From JBFGCT01 sp041581055 (lineage in GTDB: Bacteria > Actinomycetota > Acidimicrobiia > Acidimicrobiales > Ilumatobacteraceae): 9,008 nucleotides of DNA. The notes below the pieces were generated by a model. That model did no database searches. It had not been told where the DNA came from and saw only the letters and a program-made list of their open reading frames with translations. The first letter of the stretch is position 1. Each line of letters begins with the position of its first letter. The translations under genes were made by a program, and so were the position numbers. The DNA is taken from NCBI GenBank assembly GCA_041581055.1, contig JBFGCT010000172.1, positions 1-9,008 of the forward strand, in the 5' to 3' direction. Shown here in pieces: positions 6,967-9,008 of this stretch.

Positions 6967-7009
6967 CCGGTGAGAGGTGAGACCACCTGTCCGACCCACC
7001 TCTCACCGC
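6967..7009 (+). repeat. Quasi-palindromic 43-nt element, copy 1
   Basis: Begins with CCGGTGAGAGGTGAGACC. Arms CGGTGAGAGGTG (6968-6979) and CACCTCTCACCG (6997-7008) form a perfect 12-bp stem with a 17-nt loop; a smaller AGGTG-agac-CACCT hairpin is nested at 6975-6988. It matches copy 2 in 41 of 43 positions. Located between the ABC-F stop and the pcrA start; there is no T-run, so the stem is not a classical terminator. Confidence 0.9.
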
Positions 7010-7028
7010 AGACGGACGCGCCGTCCCT

Positions 7029-7071
7029 CCGGTGAGAGGTGAGACCACCTGTCCGCCCCAGCTCTCACCGC
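7029..7071 (+). repeat. Quasi-palindromic 43-nt element, copy 2, overlapping the ABC-F stop
   Basis: Exactly 62 bp after copy 1, separated by a 19-nt linker (7010-7028). Arms 7030-7041 and 7059-7070 pair in 11 of 12 positions. The right arm contains the ABC-F stop codon (7065-7067), so an RNA stem would form at the very end of that message and may help to stop transcription or protect the 3' end. Confidence 0.9.
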
Positions 7072-8828
7072 TGTTCGGAGAGTTCGAGCCACGCGGTCTC
7101 GAGTTTGTCGAGGTCGGCGTGCGCCGCAGCCAACTCGGCGCCGATCGTCGACAGCTCGGCGTGGTCGGTGACGCCGGTCAGCCGCTCGGTCAGCACGTCG
7201 ACGTGCCGTTGCGCCTTGATCATCGCCTGCTCGGTCGCGCGCAGCCGGCGGCCGACCGTGTACGGGCTCGGTCCGGTCGGCGTCGTCCGGGGTCGGCCAC
7301 CACCCGACGTCGGCCGGGCCGGCCTCGGCGCCGAGGTCCGCGCCGCCCGCTCGGCGAGCCAGCCGCTCACGCCGCCGGGCACGCGGCGGACGACGCCGTC
7401 GTCGGAGATCGCCAGCACGTGGTCGGCCACCCTGTCGAGGAACGCCCGGTCATGGCTGGCGGCGACCAGCGCTCCGGGCCAGTCGTCGAGGAACGCCTCC
7501 AGGGCGCGCAGGGTGTCGAGGTCGAGGTCGTTGGTCGGCTCGTCGAGGACCAGCAGGTTCGGCTTTGTCGCCAGCACCATCACGAGGAGGAGTCGGCGGC
7601 GCTCACCGCCCGACAGCATCCGCACCGGGGCGAACTGCGCCGTCGTGTCGAACCAGAACCGCTCGAGCAGGGCCCGGTCCGAGTGGTCCGGCTCGCGATA
7701 CGGACCGGCGACGAGCTCGCGCACGACCGCGTCGGGCGCGAGCGTCGACGAGTGCTGATCGGCGTAGCCGACGACGACGGTCCGGCCGCGCCGCACCACG
7801 CCCTCCGACGGCTCGGTCCGACCGGCGACGATGTCGAGCAGCGTCGTCTTGCCCGAGCCGTTCGGCCCGACCACCGCCAGCCGGGCGCCCGGCTCGATCG
7901 CCAGGTCGAGCCCGCCGAAGACCGCGTGCTCGCCGAACCGCTTCCCGACGCCCTCCAGCTCGACCACCTGGTTGCCGAGCCGGGTCGTGCCCACACCCAG
8001 CTCGAGGTCCCGACCCCGCACGCCGGCCGCTTCCGGGCCGCCGGTCAGGATGTCGGCGGCGCTGCGCAGCCGCGCCTTCGGCTTGGTCGACCGGGCCGGA
8101 GCACCCCGCCTCAGCCACGCCAGCTCCCTGCGGGCGAGGATCCGGCGCGTCGACTCCTCCTTCGCCTCGCGCTCGATCCGCTCGGCGCGGGCGAGCAGCG
8201 ACACCGAATAGGCGCTCGCCCCCTCGGCGGCGAGATGCACGAACGACCGCCCCCGGTCGAGCTCGACCACCTTGCTCGGGCCGACCGCCGTCGTCAACCG
8301 GTCGAGAGCGTGGCGGTCGTGGGTGACGAGCACGAGCGCCGCCGACATCGCGCCGAGCCGCTGCTCCAGCCACTCGATCGCCTCGAGGTCGAGGTGGTTC
8401 GTGGGCTCGTCGAGGATGACCATGTCGTGGTCGCCGTGCTCGTCGTCGGCCAGCACCTTGGCCAGCGCGACCCGCTTGGCCTGCCCGCCGGACAGCTCGT
8501 CGGTCCGGCGGTCGAACAGCGGCTGCACGCCCAACCTCGTGGCGACGGCGGCGACCGAGTGGCCCGTGCCGAGGTAGTCGGCGACGGTGCCCGGCGGCAA
8601 GACGGGATCCTGTTCGAGGGAGGCGATCCGTACTCCGCGGCCGAAGCGGACCTGCCCGGAGTCGGGAACCAGGTCGCCGGTCATGATCCGCAGCAACGTC
8701 GTCTTGCCCGATCCGTTCACGCCGACGACCGCGACGCGGTCGCCGCGCGACACCGTCACGGCGAGGTCGGCGAACAACACCTTGTCCGGCTGTTCGACGC
8801 CGACACCGGCGAGATCGACGCAGATCAC
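7065..8828 (-). CDS. ABC-F family ATPase, Uup-like
   Basis: A 587-residue soluble protein with two ABC ATPase domains and no membrane segments, the ABC-F plan. Such proteins act on the ribosome or, for Uup, also on branched DNA intermediates. Domain 1 has Walker A GVNGSGKT (36-43), signature LSGGQ (112-116), Walker B MVILDEPTNHLD (136-147) and VTHDR (168-172). Domain 2 has GPNGSGKT (321-328), LSGGE (405-409), LLVLDEPTNDLD (425-436) and ASHDR. The linker contains ELAWLRRG followed by ARSTKPKARL (235-254), which is characteristic of Uup. The C-terminal 80 or so residues are a basic/Pro-rich stretch and then a predicted coiled coil, as in the DNA-binding tail of Uup. GTG at 8828 is chosen because the domain starts there and TAGCGT lies 7 nt upstream. 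A longer reading to 8957 would translate repeat DNA. The gene is bracketed by palindromic repeats. An antibiotic-resistance ABC-F role is less likely given the linker, but not excluded. Confidence 0.9.
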   Translation of the reverse strand: MICVDLAGVGVEQPDKVLFADLAVTVSRGDRVAVVGVNGSGKTTLLRIMTGDLVPDSGQVRFGRGVRIASLEQDPVLPPGTVADYLGTGHSVAAVATRLGVQPLFDRRTDELSGGQAKRVALAKVLADDEHGDHDMVILDEPTNHLDLEAIEWLEQRLGAMSAALVLVTHDRHALDRLTTAVGPSKVVELDRGRSFVHLAAEGASAYSVSLLARAERIEREAKEESTRRILARRELAWLRRGAPARSTKPKARLRSAADILTGGPEAAGVRGRDLELGVGTTRLGNQVVELEGVGKRFGEHAVFGGLDLAIEPGARLAVVGPNGSGKTTLLDIVAGRTEPSEGVVRRGRTVVVGYADQHSSTLAPDAVVRELVAGPYREPDHSDRALLERFWFDTTAQFAPVRMLSGGERRRLLLVMVLATKPNLLVLDEPTNDLDLDTLRALEAFLDDWPGALVAASHDRAFLDRVADHVLAISDDGVVRRVPGGVSGWLAERAARTSAPRPARPTSGGGRPRTTPTGPSPYTVGRRLRATEQAMIKAQRHVDVLTERLTGVTDHAELSTIGAELAAAHADLDKLETAWLELSEQR

Positions 8829-8835
8829 GCGCCCG

Positions 8836-8841
8836 ACGCTA
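8836..8841 (-). promoter_or_regulatory. Putative -10 box of the ABC-F gene
   Basis: TAGCGT on the minus strand, a full TAnnnT match, 7 nt before the GTG with no Shine-Dalgarno site, implying a leaderless mRNA. The palindromic elements at 8918-9008 would then lie upstream of transcription initiation and not in a leader. No good -35 is visible. Confidence 0.4.
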
Positions 8842-8890
8842 CGGCCAGAACGCGAACATGGCCGGGGCCGAGGCCCAAGCCAGCAACGAA

Positions 8891-8917
8891 TCACCAGAAC
8901 CGGGCGCGGCCCCGGCT
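8891..8917. repeat. Degenerate remnant of a repeat end plus linker
   Basis: TCACCAG (8891-8897) resembles the right end TCACCGG of the element. The following 20 nt (8898-8917) resemble the 19-nt linker at 8961-8979 with three substitutions and one extra base. It suggests that a decayed further unit once preceded copy 3. Confidence 0.5.
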
Positions 8918-8960
8918 CCGGTGAGACCCAGGGGGCAGGGGTGGTCTCACCTCTCACCGG
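8918..8960 (-). repeat. Quasi-palindromic 43-nt element, copy 3 (inverted relative to copies 1 and 2)
   Basis: Read on the minus strand it opens with the same 21 nt as copies 1 and 2 and is also 43 nt long. Two stems compete: GGTGAGACC (8920-8928) with GGTCTCACC (8943-8951), or CCGGTGAGA (8918-8926) with TCTCACCGG (8952-8960), each 9 bp and perfect. It lies upstream of the ABC-F gene. Confidence 0.88.
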
Positions 8961-8979
8961 AAACGGACGCGGACCCGCT

Positions 8980-9008
8980 CCGGTGAGACCCAGGGGGCAG
9001 GGGTGGTC
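8980..9008 (-). repeat. Quasi-palindromic element, copy 4, cut by the window edge
   Basis: Its 29 visible positions are identical to 8918-8946 of copy 3, at the same 62-bp period as copies 1 and 2. The 19-nt linker 8961-8979 contains ACGGACGCG, as does the linker between copies 1 and 2. The array may continue beyond the window. Confidence 0.85.

Noticed and set aside
6967..7071. CRISPR-like array
   Set aside because: Only two units on each side, spacers nearly identical to each other, repeats that are long palindromes, and no cas gene.
8829..8957. Upstream extension of the ABC-F protein beginning with Met-Arg-Gly-Glu-Thr-Thr
   Set aside because: The extension translates palindromic repeat copy 3. 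The same peptide appears wherever the repeat is read in that frame, and the ABC domain begins at GTG 8828 next to a -10-like box.
8918..9008. Competing stems in copies 3 and 4 as a translational or transcriptional attenuator for the ABC-F gene
   Set aside because: Attractive because some ABC-F genes use attenuation, but the -10 candidate at 8836-8841 lies between these stems and the gene, so they would not be in the message. There is also no leader peptide or T-run.

Overview
This is a GC-rich chromosomal window that reads as ordinary core genome of an actinobacterium. The protein flavour, the GTG starts and the many starts preceded by a TAnnnT-like box suggest something like the Acidimicrobiia, but that placement is an inference and no marker gene here fixes it. 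Seven genes are complete or nearly so. All lie on the minus strand except one small membrane-protein gene at 2243-2758. There is no RNA gene, CRISPR array, transposase or phage gene.

Layout. Positions 1-2183 (minus) hold a three-gene unit read right to left: a stand-alone cobalamin-binding acyl-CoA mutase subunit, then sucC, then sucD, which is cut by the window edge. Methylmalonyl-CoA mutase makes succinyl-CoA and SucCD converts it to succinate with nucleotide phosphorylation, so the unit links propionate/odd-chain breakdown to the TCA cycle. Divergent from it is a small single-helix membrane protein whose outer domain looks like a Rieske fold that has lost its cluster ligands. Positions 2783-4380 (minus) hold a flavodoxin-domain gene followed by a polytopic PIG-V-type mannosyltransferase. 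Positions 4542-6911 (minus) encode a UvrD/PcrA helicase, and 7065-8828 (minus) a Uup-like ABC-F ATPase.

The least ordinary part is the non-coding DNA around the ABC-F gene. A 43-nt quasi-palindromic element occurs twice on each side of it. Both pairs have the same 62-bp period and a related 19-nt linker, but the cores are in opposite orientation on the two sides. One copy overlaps the ABC-F stop codon, and an extra copy of the linker abuts the pcrA promoter box. This looks like a paired extragenic palindrome family of the REP/BIME kind. Other points worth a look are a 12-bp minisatellite that adds an Asn/Ser/Gly tail to SucC, and a consistent contrast in start signals: transcript-leading genes have a -10-like box 6-9 nt before the start codon, while the operon-internal sucC and sucD have clear Shine-Dalgarno sites.
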